Below are positions 1 through 9,589 of a DNA stretch of 64,000 nt, one piece after another. The stretch's first letter is position 1. Each line of letters begins with the position of its first letter. Under the pieces are notes generated by a model that saw nothing but the letters and a program-made list of their open reading frames with translations, was not told the origin of the DNA and made no database searches. The position numbers and the translations under genes were made by a program. The stretch covers positions 124,001-188,000 of the forward strand of contig CANMVD010000003.1 of assembly GCA_947501275.1 (NCBI GenBank), given 5' to 3'. The DNA is from an uncultured Tateyamaria sp. (GTDB lineage Bacteria > Pseudomonadota > Alphaproteobacteria > Rhodobacterales > Rhodobacteraceae).

Positions 1-7
1 TGACGTC

Positions 8-910
8 ATGACGGATTGGCTGATCAGTATCGAAGGGACGCAGACCGGGCACCAGGTTGCCCTTGGGCTTGCCATTCTCGCAGCCTTTCTGCACGCAGTC
101 TTTGGCGCGCTGCAAAAAGGGCGCCACGATCCCTGGCTGACACGTGGCGCGATTGACGCCTCCTACGGGCTGATGGCCGCACCGTTTGCCCTTTTTGTCG
201 TGCCCTGGCCCGAAGCGCATATGTGGCCGATCTTCGCCGTCGTCTTTGTCATCCATGTGATCTACAAGTGCCTGCAGGCCTGGGCCTACACCAAGGGGGC
301 CTACACGGTCGTCTACCCCGTTGTGCGTGGCACGGGGCCTTTGTTCACCGTGATCGGGGCAAACATCCTTTTTGCGGAGACCTTCAGCCTCGTGCAATGG
401 CTGGGTGTCGCCACGTTGCTGTCAGGTATCTTCGGGCTTGCAATCTACAACCTGCGCTACCTTGAGACCGAACGGGACACGCTGCCGCTGGCCCTTGGAT
501 TGGCTGTGATCACGGGGCTGTTTGTTGCGCTCTACACCACCTACGACGCGTACGGCATCAGGGCTACTGCAAACCCGTTCACGTTCCTTGCGTGGTTCTT
601 CATGATCGACGGGATTTTCATGCCGCCGGTCGCCTTGGCACGCTGGCGACGGATGAAAGACCGCCCAACACTGGGGCCGCTGGCCATTCGCGGGATCATC
701 GGTGGCATCGTCGCCTTTTTGTCTTTTGGTTCCATCATGATGGCCACACGGCTCGACAAAGTGGGCGAAGCCGCGGTCTTGCGCGAGACATCCACTGTCT
801 TTGCCGCCATTATCGGTTGGCTGGTGCTGAAAGAAACTGTAGGACCTCGCAGAATTGCCCTGATGGCGCTGATCGCAGCCGGGGCCGTCATCGTCGAAAT
901 GGGCGGATAA
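8..910 (+). CDS. EamA/DMT-family transporter
   Basis: Inner-membrane exporter-type carrier of the drug/metabolite transporter superfamily; substrate cannot be told from sequence. The 300-residue protein is about the usual length for two five-helix EamA halves and is almost wholly hydrophobic, with alternating helices from residue 18 to the end. The second half ends with the typical stretch around RETSTVFAAIIGWLVLKE, where the conserved Glu-Thr and Lys-Glu of the family sit. The ATG at 8 is close to the window edge, so upstream context is not visible. The next gene, ispZ, starts 15 bases after its stop, so the two are probably co-transcribed. Confidence 0.85.
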   Translation: MTDWLISIEGTQTGHQVALGLAILAAFLHAVFGALQKGRHDPWLTRGAIDASYGLMAAPFALFVVPWPEAHMWPIFAVVFVIHVIYKCLQAWAYTKGAYTVVYPVVRGTGPLFTVIGANILFAETFSLVQWLGVATLLSGIFGLAIYNLRYLETERDTLPLALGLAVITGLFVALYTTYDAYGIRATANPFTFLAWFFMIDGIFMPPVALARWRRMKDRPTLGPLAIRGIIGGIVAFLSFGSIMMATRLDKVGEAAVLRETSTVFAAIIGWLVLKETVGPRRIALMALIAAGAVIVEMGG

Positions 911-924
911 AGGGGCAAGACAAG

Positions 925-1566
925 ATGAGTGATGCACGCGAGATCAATCCGATCCTGAAACAGGTCCTCGAACTGGGGCCGACGGTTGTCTTCTTTCTCA
1001 TCTATCTGCGGATGCGAGATCACACTTATACTCTGGCAGGCACCGAGTATTCAGGGTTCATCGTTGCAACGTTGATCTTTGTGCCGATCCTGCTGATCGC
1101 CATGGCCTGCCTGTGGGCGCTGACCGGCAAACTCAGCAGGATGCAGATCTTTACAGCCTTCATGGTGATCTTTTTTGGGGCGCTCACGGCCTATTTCAAC
1201 GATGAACGCTTTTTCAAGATGAAGACCACAATCGTCTATGGGCTGTTCGCCGTTCTGTTGGGCATCGGGTTGCTGCGCGGGCAAAGCTGGCTGGCCTATG
1301 TGTTGAACGACGCCATGCCGATGAAACACGAAGGCTGGATGATCCTGACCCGCCGCCTGTGCGGGCTCTTTGCCAGCCTCGCAGTGGCCAACGAAATCAT
1401 CTGGCGCACCATGTCCACAGACACGTGGGTCAAATTGGAAACCTTCGGCTTTCCTATCGTCATGATTGGTTATCTGTTCTGGCAGATCACCGCCCTCCAA
1501 GAATACCTGATCAACGAAGACGGGGACGCTGAAGACGGCGAAACCGCAGACAAGAGCGAAAACTAG
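925..1566 (+). CDS. ispZ: Inner-membrane septation protein, IspZ/YciB family
   Basis: Integral membrane protein of the IspZ/YciB family, linked in enterics to cell-envelope and septum integrity. The 213-residue product begins with a family-like opening (NPILKQVLELGPTVVFF), has about five to six membrane segments, the TYFNDE-like loop seen here as AYFNDERFFKMK around residues 91-102, and an acidic tail (EDGDAEDGETADKSE) longer than in E. coli. Start chosen at the ATG at 925, behind AGGGGCAAGA; a longer open frame upstream only overlaps the exporter gene. It follows that gene closely and ends before a 228-base gap. Confidence 0.88.
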   Translation: MSDAREINPILKQVLELGPTVVFFLIYLRMRDHTYTLAGTEYSGFIVATLIFVPILLIAMACLWALTGKLSRMQIFTAFMVIFFGALTAYFNDERFFKMKTTIVYGLFAVLLGIGLLRGQSWLAYVLNDAMPMKHEGWMILTRRLCGLFASLAVANEIIWRTMSTDTWVKLETFGFPIVMIGYLFWQITALQEYLINEDGDAEDGETADKSEN

Positions 1567-1583
1567 GCGGCATTCTGGTTGTG

Positions 1584-1607
1584 GTGGGCAGGAACCTGCC
1601 ACCTCAG
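1584..1607 (+). terminator. Hairpin after ispZ
   Basis: GGCAGG and CCTGCC face each other across a two-base loop, flanked by further imperfect pairing (GGTG/CACC). It lies 20 bases after the ispZ stop, in the 228-base gap before the GH9 gene. No T-run follows, so it is at best a weak or Rho-assisted terminator. The rest of this gap (1608-1794) shows no gene. Confidence 0.35.
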
Positions 1608-1794
1608 CCCTTGTGCATTTTACCCCGCTCCGTTCGGCAAGATTCCGTGCGCGGTCGCATGGTCTTACGCATCTTTTTGCCCAATTTCAGACGGTGGCGT
1701 CTGCTCGCTGGGCCACGGCACAACAACATAAGACGTTGCCTCCACAACAAGCCCGCGTGCGCGAAATGCCGGGCAAAGTCGCGAGGGACATCAC

Positions 1795-4770
1795 ATGCAA
1801 AACACAACTTATACAGTTGGATTCACGGATACGAACACCATTCAACTGCGTTTTGAGCTGGGTGACGTTGACGACTCCGCCCAGACAACGGACGTCCCCG
1901 ATGGGCTTTCCCCGGATGATGACGGCTATGTCTATGACAGTTCGGTGCCGGGTGGTTGGCGCGGACGCATCACTGGCGAAAACGGGCAGTACTGGCAGAC
2001 TTTTGACACCTATAACGCCTCTCCGATTGACCCGCTTTTTGACGTGTTGGATGGCGACACGCGCGCAGCCATCGTGGATGATCCGACCAAGTGGACCGTC
2101 TCTGTCAACGGCGCGGCAGTTGATGTGACGGGCCTCTCGCGCAAGGCCAATATCCTCGAAACAGCAGAAACGTCCCTGTTCAGTTTCGAGTTCCGCACCG
2201 CGCAACATGTCTTTCTGGATCTCGGGATCGACCTCAACGAAGGCGACGACATCCAGATCAGCTTTGAGGATCCGTCCTTTGAAGCGATCACCGCGACATT
2301 CGACACCGCCACGACAATCTCCGAAGCGGTGCATGTGAACCTGACGGGTTATGACCCTGATGACCTGGTAAAAAAAGCCTATCTGAGCAGTTGGAATGGC
2401 TGGGAGGTGGACGCATCCACCCCCGATGGCGGCACCCGTATCGCCCAAGACTACGATCCCGGAATGACATTCAGCGTGATTGACGCCAACAGCGGCGCTG
2501 TTGTCAAAACCGGGGACATTACGCTGGCCCAAGCCGTCGAAGATCCAAACAACTTCTGGAACAACTTCAACGGCACCGATGTGTGGGAAATGGATTTCTC
2601 CGACATCACGACGGCCGGGGATTACTATGTGGCCGTGGACGGAGTTGGAATATCGCAATCCTTCACTATTGAAGACAGCCACTGGAACGACATTTTTGAC
2701 GTGTCGTTCTCCGGCTTCTATCACCAGCGCAGCGGCATCTCACTGGACGCAGAACACACCGACCTTGTGCGCCCCGCCTCGCTGGTGCCCGGCGATGACC
2801 TGCAAGTGCTGCGCACCACTGTCAAGATCTCGGAGACGTCCGAAGGCTCCCCCGATGGGTCGGGCGGCAAACCCTTTGACCGCTTCCCGGATGAGATCAC
2901 AGGCGAAACCGTAGACGCCTATGGCGGCTGGCATGACGCTGGCGACTGGGACCGACGCACGCAGCATCTCGAGGCCGCGCGCAACTTGATGGAACTGGCC
3001 GAAATGACAGGAGACTGGGGCAAGGCCGATGACCTTAACATCCCCGAACGCGGCGACGGTATCCCCGACATCCTCCAAGAGGCCATGTGGGGGATCGAAG
3101 TCTTCAAACGTCTGCAAACCGATGATGGCGGCATCCCCGGCGGGATCGAGCAAGAGAGCTATGACGGCTTTGGCGGCTCGAGCTGGGCCGAAGGGCCGGT
3201 GATCTACGCCTATGCCCCGGATGTGTGGTCCAGTTGGGAATACGCAGCCGCAGCGTCCAAACTGGCCCACAACCTCGCCCCCTATGACGCAGATCTGGCG
3301 CAGGAGTGGCTGGACACGGCCATTGACGCCATGGCCTACGCCGAAGCCAACTGGCAGGCCGAACTTGGCGACAGCCCGCACCCCCGCGACATCAATGCCC
3401 GCAACATCGCTGCGCTCGAGATGTACCGCGCTACAGGCAACACCGACTACCATGACGTGTTTGTCGAAACCTCGTCCTATGCAGATGGCACGCTGGACGC
3501 GGTGACATGGCAAACCCACCAATACGAGGCCGCATTCCTTTATGCACAGATGGGCGACATGGCGCTGAACGACACGATCAAAGACACTGGACTGGCCGAC
3601 ATGCAGGGCGAAATTGACTTGCTGATAGATATCGGGTCGCGCTCTGGCTTTGGCAGTCTTTACAACCCCTATGCGCCCTACGGCTGGGGCAATACGGCAA
3701 CGCAACCCAACCTCACACAGGATGTCTTTGTGCGGATGCACCACCTGACGGGTGATCCTGATCTGCTCAAGGCCATTCAGGGCGATGTGCAATACACGCT
3801 TGGGGCCAATCCGCTGAACATGGTCTATATGACAGGTCTGGGCGACATGCGCGGCCCAGAAGAGATCCTGAACATCGATGCCGAGACACTGGGCTATACG
3901 CCGCCGCCCGGTATCACTGTCTATGGCGACTTTCACATTCACGATTACGGATGGGGTTTCTACCACGACATCATGTACGCCGATCAGTGGCCAAATGTCT
4001 GGCAGGCCCCTGTGTCCGAAAGCTGGCAGGGATTCAGTGTCTATGTCCCTGTCACCGAATATACGGTCCAGCAGGGGATCACCGACATGACCTATGTGAC
4101 CGGCTATCTGGCCGCGCTTGGAACGGATAGTGCCCCGGTGGTTGATGGGATTGTCGGGGTCGGCACGGATGAGGGAGACACCCTTACCGGGTCAAAACGC
4201 AATGACATGATAGATGGTGCGGGGGGCGACGACGCAATTCAGGGCCGCGCGGGCGATGACCAACTCTTTGGCGGCGCGGGCGGCGACATGGTGATCGGTG
4301 GCGGCGGTGCTGACACACTTGGCGGAGGCACAGGAGACGACACATTGCGCGGCCGGGACGGCGATGACGTCCTGCTGGGTGACAGCGCGCTTGGCAGCCT
4401 GGACAGCCCCGACACCACCGGCGCCGCGGGCAATGACAAGTTGATCGGCGATGCAGGCAACGACACCCTTGATGGTGGGGCCGGAAATGACGAGCTGACC
4501 GGGGGCAGTGGCGCTGATGTCTTTGTGTTCGGCCTTGGCTATGGCACCGATCGCGTGCGCGACTTTGACGGGGCAGAAGACGCGCTGCATTTCGCGGTTG
4601 GACTAGAGGAAGTTGATGAAAACATTACCCAGTTCCTTGCCGATCACGCAACACTGACCGGAACAGCGCGCGCTGTCGTGTTCAACTTCGAAGATGGTGA
4701 CAAGCTGGTGATCAAAAGCAAATCGGACATAAGCATGGACATGATCGAAGATGCGCTGACCTTCATCTGA
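1795..4770 (+). CDS. Glycoside hydrolase family 9 protein with RTX calcium-binding repeats
   Basis: Predicted secreted beta-glucan-type hydrolase, 991 residues. Residues 1-170 are an acidic, beta-rich region I cannot name. About 178-290 resembles the Ig-like CelD_N domain that precedes GH9 modules (HVNLTGYDPDD, KKAYL). About 300-770 is the (alpha/alpha)6 GH9 domain, with the WHDAGDWD motif at 379-386 carrying both catalytic-base aspartates, D381 and D384. I could not place the general-acid Glu with confidence. About 795-910 holds glycine/aspartate nonapeptide RTX repeats. There is no N-terminal signal peptide, which with RTX repeats points to type I secretion; no T1SS genes are nearby. GAGGGA at 1783-1788 supports the ATG at 1795. 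Confidence 0.88.
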   Translation: MQNTTYTVGFTDTNTIQLRFELGDVDDSAQTTDVPDGLSPDDDGYVYDSSVPGGWRGRITGENGQYWQTFDTYNASPIDPLFDVLDGDTRAAIVDDPTKWTVSVNGAAVDVTGLSRKANILETAETSLFSFEFRTAQHVFLDLGIDLNEGDDIQISFEDPSFEAITATFDTATTISEAVHVNLTGYDPDDLVKKAYLSSWNGWEVDASTPDGGTRIAQDYDPGMTFSVIDANSGAVVKTGDITLAQAVEDPNNFWNNFNGTDVWEMDFSDITTAGDYYVAVDGVGISQSFTIEDSHWNDIFDVSFSGFYHQRSGISLDAEHTDLVRPASLVPGDDLQVLRTTVKISETSEGSPDGSGGKPFDRFPDEITGETVDAYGGWHDAGDWDRRTQHLEAARNLMELAEMTGDWGKADDLNIPERGDGIPDILQEAMWGIEVFKRLQTDDGGIPGGIEQESYDGFGGSSWAEGPVIYAYAPDVWSSWEYAAAASKLAHNLAPYDADLAQEWLDTAIDAMAYAEANWQAELGDSPHPRDINARNIAALEMYRATGNTDYHDVFVETSSYADGTLDAVTWQTHQYEAAFLYAQMGDMALNDTIKDTGLADMQGEIDLLIDIGSRSGFGSLYNPYAPYGWGNTATQPNLTQDVFVRMHHLTGDPDLLKAIQGDVQYTLGANPLNMVYMTGLGDMRGPEEILNIDAETLGYTPPPGITVYGDFHIHDYGWGFYHDIMYADQWPNVWQAPVSESWQGFSVYVPVTEYTVQQGITDMTYVTGYLAALGTDSAPVVDGIVGVGTDEGDTLTGSKRNDMIDGAGGDDAIQGRAGDDQLFGGAGGDMVIGGGGADTLGGGTGDDTLRGRDGDDVLLGDSALGSLDSPDTTGAAGNDKLIGDAGNDTLDGGAGNDELTGGSGADVFVFGLGYGTDRVRDFDGAEDALHFAVGLEEVDENITQFLADHATLTGTARAVVFNFEDGDKLVIKSKSDISMDMIEDALTFI
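4180..4530 (+). repeat. Coding RTX repeat tract in the GH9 protein
   Basis: Tandem degenerate repeats encode GGxGxDxLx-type nonapeptides (for example GGAGNDELTGG). These bind calcium and help fold type I secretion substrates outside the cell. The repetition lies within the reading frame and is not a DNA-level array. Confidence 0.8.
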
Positions 4771-5032
4771 CCCAACGGAACCGGTGACACCGACAACCCT
4801 CGCCCCGCGGTGCCCGGCGCGGCGCGGGCTGCACCCGATCTGCGGCCGCTTCGGCCATTTCCCGAGCAAAGCCAACGCCATGCGGGCTGGCGATCCAGTA
4901 CACCACACTTTGGCACCCCGCAGATCGCCATACCAACGAGGTCGCGCCACACATCTGCGGGCTCTTGCGGCGTCCATGACGGGCAAGTAAGTTCGCACAA
5001 CCTGACCAGAAGCCTGAAAAGGGGCGCGTTCC

Positions 5033-6160
5033 GTGGCATATTCTCCCGTCATCTCCGGGACCGGTGTTTTCACCCCGGACCAGTCGATCTCAAATGCCGA
5101 GTTGGTCGAGGCGTTCAATGCCTACGCGGATCGCTATAACGCCAAGCACGCAGACGAAATCGCCGCAGGTACAGTGACAGCCAAAGAGCATTCGTCAGAA
5201 GACTTCATTCTAAAAGCCTCCGGCATCGAACAGCGCTATGTCATGAACAAAAGCGGTGTGCTCGACCCTGATGTCATGCACCCCTTGCTGCGTCAACGCG
5301 GAGACGACGAACCCTCTATCATGGCCGAAATGGCACTGGATGCAGCAAACAAGGCGCTCGCTGCCGCAGGCAAAACAGCAGAAGATGTTGATGCTGTAAT
5401 ATGCGCCGCATCCAATCTGGAGCGCGCCTACCCCGCTGTGGCAATTGAAATTCAGGAGCTGCTCGGCGTCAAAGGGTTTGCATTCGACATGAACGTTGCC
5501 TGCTCTTCAGCGACATTCGGCATTCAGGCAGCCGCAGATATGGTGCGCTCCGGATCCATCCGTTCGGCGCTTGTGGTCAACCCAGAGATTTGTTCAGCGC
5601 ATCTGGAATGGCGTGATCGCGATTGCCACTTTATCTTCGGAGATGTCGCGACAGCCACGCTGATCGAACGCGCCGAAGATGCAAACGGCCCCTATTTCGA
5701 AATTAAATCGACGCGCTGCGCTACGGAATTCTCCAACAACATCCGCAACAACAACGGCTACTTGCGCCGTTCCCGCCCAGACGGGATGCAGGACAGACGC
5801 GACATGCAATTCATGCAAAACGGGCGGAAAGTATTCAAAGAAGTCCTACCTCTCGTCAGCCAGCACATTGCAGGGCACATGGAAGAAGAAGGGGTCAAGG
5901 CAGATGATCTCAAGCGGCTCTGGTTGCATCAGGCCAACAAATCCATGAACGATTTTATCGGCAAAAAAGTGATGGGGCGAACGCCCGAAGCCGGCGAACA
6001 ACCCAACATCCTGCAGGACTATGCCAATACATCGTCCGCCGGATCGATCATCGCCTTTTCCCAATATTCCGAGGACCTCGCCCCGGGAGATGTCGGCATT
6101 ATCTGCTCATTCGGAGCCGGGTATTCCGTCGGGTCGGTGATCTTGCAACGCCACGGCTGA
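5033..6160 (+). CDS. Beta-ketoacyl-ACP synthase III-like protein (KAS III/FabH superfamily)
   Basis: Condensing enzyme of the thiolase fold. All three catalytic residues of KAS III enzymes are visible: C157 in VACSSATFG, H299 in LHQANK and N332 in ANTSSAGS. At 375 residues it is longer than E. coli FabH (about 317), with extra sequence near residues 25-55 (AKHADEIAAG) and around 230-270. The acyl substrate is unknown; such longer FabH-like proteins are found in lipid or secondary-metabolite contexts as well as fatty-acid initiation. Start is the GTG at 5033, eight bases after AAAAGGGG. No other fatty-acid gene is adjacent, so it is probably not the main initiation enzyme. Confidence 0.85.
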   Translation: MAYSPVISGTGVFTPDQSISNAELVEAFNAYADRYNAKHADEIAAGTVTAKEHSSEDFILKASGIEQRYVMNKSGVLDPDVMHPLLRQRGDDEPSIMAEMALDAANKALAAAGKTAEDVDAVICAASNLERAYPAVAIEIQELLGVKGFAFDMNVACSSATFGIQAAADMVRSGSIRSALVVNPEICSAHLEWRDRDCHFIFGDVATATLIERAEDANGPYFEIKSTRCATEFSNNIRNNNGYLRRSRPDGMQDRRDMQFMQNGRKVFKEVLPLVSQHIAGHMEEEGVKADDLKRLWLHQANKSMNDFIGKKVMGRTPEAGEQPNILQDYANTSSAGSIIAFSQYSEDLAPGDVGIICSFGAGYSVGSVILQRHG

Positions 6161-6257
6161 TCAGCCACCGCGTCAGGGCACGAAAGAGCGCCAACGAACA
6201 CCTGAAAAATAAACAGGTTGGCCCATGTGATGTGCCTGAAACAGGCCCAGACTTGCG

Positions 6258-8150
6258 CTAGCGTGTCGTCAGTCCCAGCTGGGCACCTACATCGTTGATC
6301 TCGGCGGATGCCGCGCGCAGATGCGCCATGCGCCCGGCATCGGTTGACGTATCTGCATCCTCGACCGCATCCAGAGCCTGCACCATCTGCACTTGCGCTG
6401 TCTCGAATAGGGCGCGCCCCTTGCGCCAGTCCATAAAGCTCATTTCCGGCAACACCGACAGGTTCAGCAATACATCTGTGCCCACATCAACGCGCGACAG
6501 CAACCGACGCGCATTCACGACCATCGACCGGGCCAACACGTTAAACGCCGTCGGGTGACGCGGCGTGTCTTTCCCTGGCCTGCGCAGCAAGGACGCTAAA
6601 GCCTGCCAGCGATTTGGCAGATCCTCGTACTTCGCCTCGACGCGCCAGGCTTGATCCAACAGGAAATTCAGCACGATGTTCGGGCCCGACTTCAAAGCAC
6701 GCATCTCGTCCAGCGGCACATTGTCGATCAAAGACCCGTCAATCAGGACCTCACCGTCTGGCATCAGCATCGGTGGAAAGATCCCCGGAATGGCGGTTGA
6801 GGCGCGGATGGCTTGCCACAAAGGACCTGTGCGGATGATGCGCACGTCGTTCTTGGTCAGGCTGGTGGCAACGGCAAAGAAATTCAACGGCAGATCCTCG
6901 ACGTCGTAGGCACCATAATGGCGCACAAAAGCAGCATCGAGCGTATGGTGATCCAGCAGCGCATGACGCGGCACAGTCAGCTTGGACATCGCTTTGGAGC
7001 GCAAGAAAATATCCTCGCATTGCTCCATTACGTGATCCGGATCAATGCCCATCGCCAAAGCCCCGGCCATGGCCGACCCAACACTGGTTCCACCCACAAA
7101 ATCAATGTGATACCCGCGCTCCCGCAACACTTTGATTGCACCCAGATGCGCGGTGCCAAAAGACCCGCCACCACACATGACAAGACCTACGGCTTCTCCG
7201 CGCACAAACCGCCCCAAACGGGCAAAATCATCGACCCGATCCAGGGCAATGTGGTGATGCAATCCAACAAGGCGATCTTCCAACCACGCCGCCGTGCCGG
7301 TCGTGGGGGCATCATAGGTCTCGCGGTAGAGAACCAGTTGGACATTGGCCTCCATCTTTGCCTGATAGACCTGGCGCTCCAACGGAGAGGGCAGATCACC
7401 TGGACCAAAAGCAGCACCTTTCGGCACGGCCACAAAGATCGTATCGCAATTGTTGGCCACGGCACGGCGCCAGGCAGGGAACATGAACGGATCGCTGCAC
7501 AGCAACAAAACAGAGCCATGGATCGCTTCTTGCGCCTCCAGCCACTCCGCAATCCGGGGCGTATCGTCACCGACACCATGCGGGTAATCCTTCTCCGTCA
7601 GCACTTTCCACGTCGCGTGCGACTCAAACGCAACGCGCAACCCGGCCATGAGCGCAGGGGGCAAGGGCTGCCCTGCCCCAGGCAATACCGCGCATACGCG
7701 ACCGGGCTGCGGGCGCAGTCCAGGACTGGCGGGAATGGCACGCACCAAACGGCGCGAAAGAGCCGTCAGAATGCCATTGGCCAAGGCAGGCGTCCGTGCT
7801 GTCAGGGCATCATAGGCGCGCCGCGAAAAACACATGACAGAACTATCGCGCGCCGCAATCACAGTGGCCGTGCGCGTGCCGCCCGCAAAAAAGGCCAACT
7901 CTCCAATCGGCTCACCACGCTGGATTTCGGCAATGGCCAACGCGCCCGCCAAAACCGTAAACCGCCCCTTCAGAACGATATAGAGCATGTCCGCCGGATC
8001 GCCTTCGCGAATCAGGGCATCCCCCCGACCAACGTTCTGAACATGCGCGGTTTCGGCCATCTGAAGCAGAATATCATCATCCAGATCGCTGAGACCCTCG
8101 ATGGTCTTCAACAATCCAAGCAAGGCGGTCTGCTGTGCCGCTCCAGACAT
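6258..8150 (-). CDS. Cyclic-nucleotide-binding domain/patatin-like phospholipase fusion
   Basis: A 630-residue protein. An N-terminal cyclic-nucleotide-binding domain (about 10-130; GEPIGELAFFAGGTRTATV is the phosphate-binding cassette) is followed by a middle region and a patatin-like lipase domain (about 320-500) with the GGGSFG oxyanion motif, nucleophile S356 in GGTSVGS and catalytic D471 in DGSLID. The family joins cAMP or cGMP sensing to lipid hydrolysis, like bacterial relatives of neuropathy target esterase. The ATG at 8150 is chosen because AGGGGGG lies just upstream; the frame stays open a further 26 codons without a better site. The gene stands alone in a 162-base gap after arsH. 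Confidence 0.85.
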   Translation of the reverse strand: MSGAAQQTALLGLLKTIEGLSDLDDDILLQMAETAHVQNVGRGDALIREGDPADMLYIVLKGRFTVLAGALAIAEIQRGEPIGELAFFAGGTRTATVIAARDSSVMCFSRRAYDALTARTPALANGILTALSRRLVRAIPASPGLRPQPGRVCAVLPGAGQPLPPALMAGLRVAFESHATWKVLTEKDYPHGVGDDTPRIAEWLEAQEAIHGSVLLLCSDPFMFPAWRRAVANNCDTIFVAVPKGAAFGPGDLPSPLERQVYQAKMEANVQLVLYRETYDAPTTGTAAWLEDRLVGLHHHIALDRVDDFARLGRFVRGEAVGLVMCGGGSFGTAHLGAIKVLRERGYHIDFVGGTSVGSAMAGALAMGIDPDHVMEQCEDIFLRSKAMSKLTVPRHALLDHHTLDAAFVRHYGAYDVEDLPLNFFAVATSLTKNDVRIIRTGPLWQAIRASTAIPGIFPPMLMPDGEVLIDGSLIDNVPLDEMRALKSGPNIVLNFLLDQAWRVEAKYEDLPNRWQALASLLRRPGKDTPRHPTAFNVLARSMVVNARRLLSRVDVGTDVLLNLSVLPEMSFMDWRKGRALFETAQVQMVQALDAVEDADTSTDAGRMAHLRAASAEINDVGAQLGLTTR

Positions 8151-8312
8151 GGACACCCCCCTTGTCACCATACACCCGCTGGTAGAGTGCATTGCCCAAA
8201 CGCCCGCTGCAAGTCTTGTTGCACGCACAACAATTTCTGTGGCGCGAAGCCGGGTCGGCGGGCGGGCGTCTTTTGGTACCGTCAGGGGACAAAACAGAGC
8301 CGCCCGACGACG

Positions 8313-9047
8313 TCAGCTGTCCTTGCGCGACACCCTCTTGTGAACCGCTTCAACCGATTCCACGCGTTCGGAATAGCGATCCACCAAATAAGGTTGCCGG
8401 CCGCGCACCATCCACGTGAACTTGACCAGTTCCTCCATCACGTCGACCACACGGGCATAAAACGGCCCCGCCGGCAAACGTGCGCCGTCAAATTCCAGCC
8501 ACGCCTTGGCGATGCTCGATTGGTTCGGAATCGTCACCATGCGCATCCAACGTCCTAAAATGCGCATCTGGTTGACCGCGTTGAAACTCTGCGACCCACC
8601 GGACACCTGCATGACGGCAAGAGTCTTTCCCTGTGTCGGGCGAATACCACCAGTGAGGGACAACGGCAGCCAGTCAATCTGGGTTTTCATCAGCCCGGTC
8701 ATGGCACCGTGACGTTCCGGGCTGGACCACACCATCCCTTCCGCCCAAACCGCCAATTCCCGCAATTCGGCCACTTTGTGGTGATCGGCGCTCTCATCAT
8801 CCACCAAGGGCAAACCTGCTGGATCAAACAGGTGTGTCTCGCATCCCAAATGACGCAGAACACGGGCTGCCTCTTCGGCGGCGCGGCGGGAATAACTGGC
8901 GTCGCGTAACGAGCCATACAACAGCAAAATACGGGGCGGGTGGCCCGGATCATCCGGCGCCTTCAGGGCATCGACATCCATCTGCGGCAACGCCGCCCGC
9001 ACCAGCGCAGGCAGGTCATCCGAGACTGCCGATTCAGCCACTCTCAT
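8313..9047 (-). CDS. arsH: ArsH-type NADPH-dependent FMN reductase
   Basis: Flavodoxin-like oxidoreductase, 244 residues. ArsH proteins oxidise trivalent organoarsenicals or reduce quinones with NADPH and FMN. The FMN phosphate-binding loop is [10 protein letters not shown] at 45-54; [11 protein letters not shown] and [12 protein letters not shown] are also family-typical. Its start overlaps the end of the upstream small gene by 14 bases, so the pair is probably translationally coupled. No arsR, arsC or arsenite efflux gene is visible nearby, so an arsenic role here rests only on the family. Confidence 0.88.
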   Translation of the reverse strand: MRVAESAVSDDLPALVRAALPQMDVDALKAPDDPGHPPRILLLYGSLRDASYSRRAAEEAARVLRHLGCETHLFDPAGLPLVDDESADHHKVAELRELAVWAEGMVWSSPERHGAMTGLMKTQIDWLPLSLTGGIRPTQGKTLAVMQVSGGSQSFNAVNQMRILGRWMRMVTIPNQSSIAKAWLEFDGARLPAGPFYARVVDVMEELVKFTWMVRGRQPYLVDRYSERVESVEAVHKRVSRKDS

Positions 9048-9492
9048 CTTCCAGATGCAACTTCATGTCGATCAAGACCTGTTGCAACATGGTTGTCTCT
9101 TTAAGCAGACGCTTGGCCTCATTCACAGTGATCACACCATCTTCAATGGATTGCTGGTACTCGCTCATCAACATGGCAAACCGCTGGCTCAGGGCAATGA
9201 CATCTGAATTCACGCCCCCCTTGCGGTCAGAATTGGGACGTCGGTCGTCATGACTCAGGGTGATCCCCTGCAATTCGGCCAGCGCGCTGGTGACATGAGG
9301 ATAGCGCGCCGCCTTCTCCAAAGACACAACCGCGTCAATTGGCATGAAACGATCCGAGTGCTCGGGGTTGTCAGAATAGTATCGCCCAAGCGTGGCCTTG
9401 GACTTGCCAGTCAACGCGCAGGCAGGTTCGATGCCCACATCTTTCACCAACGCCTCTGTGTGTTTTTTCAGATAGCTGCCTATCGCCGCCAT
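9034..9492 (-). CDS. Small HTH-like protein (possible phage CII-type regulator), function unknown
   Basis: 152-residue hydrophilic protein that I do not recognise firmly. Residues 15-40 ([18 protein letters not shown]) read like the HTH of phage CII-type or XRE-type regulators, followed by [17 protein letters not shown], which resembles the second half of such domains. The C-terminal third is helical and probably coiled coil ([14 protein letters not shown]). The ATG at 9492 is preferred over a GTG eight codons upstream because it has GAGGG at good spacing. It overlaps arsH by 14 bases and may control it, but this is inference. Confidence 0.65.
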   Translation of the reverse strand: MAAIGSYLKKHTEALVKDVGIEPACALTGKSKATLGRYYSDNPEHSDRFMPIDAVVSLEKAARYPHVTSALAELQGITLSHDDRRPNSDRKGGVNSDVIALSQRFAMLMSEYQQSIEDGVITVNEAKRLLKETTMLQQVLIDMKLHLEDESG

Positions 9493-9589
9493 GTACTTGC
9501 CCTCTTTGTCCTTCACCGTTCACACAACCCAGAGTTTGGGGAACCTTCAACATCTTTTCCCATTAATTGCATGATCAACAAATGTCATT

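Noticed and set aside
2740-3966. Long open frame on the minus strand opposite the GH9 gene
   Set aside because: It lies wholly antisense to a well-supported gene, has no recognisable domain and owes its openness to high GC codon bias.
4180-4530. Tandem repeats read as a possible CRISPR or minisatellite
   Set aside because: The periodicity is nine residues within an open frame with GGxGxD motifs, so it is an RTX coding repeat; units differ in DNA sequence and there are no spacers.
4771-5032. Small gene in the gap after the GH9 gene
   Set aside because: Several overlapping short frames exist on both strands, but none has a ribosome site or a sensible composition; the gap is simply GC-rich.
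6813-8558. 581-codon plus-strand frame opposite the CNB-patatin gene
   Set aside because: Antisense shadow; composition (Arg/His/Gln-rich) is typical of reversed GC-rich coding DNA and nothing resembles a protein family.
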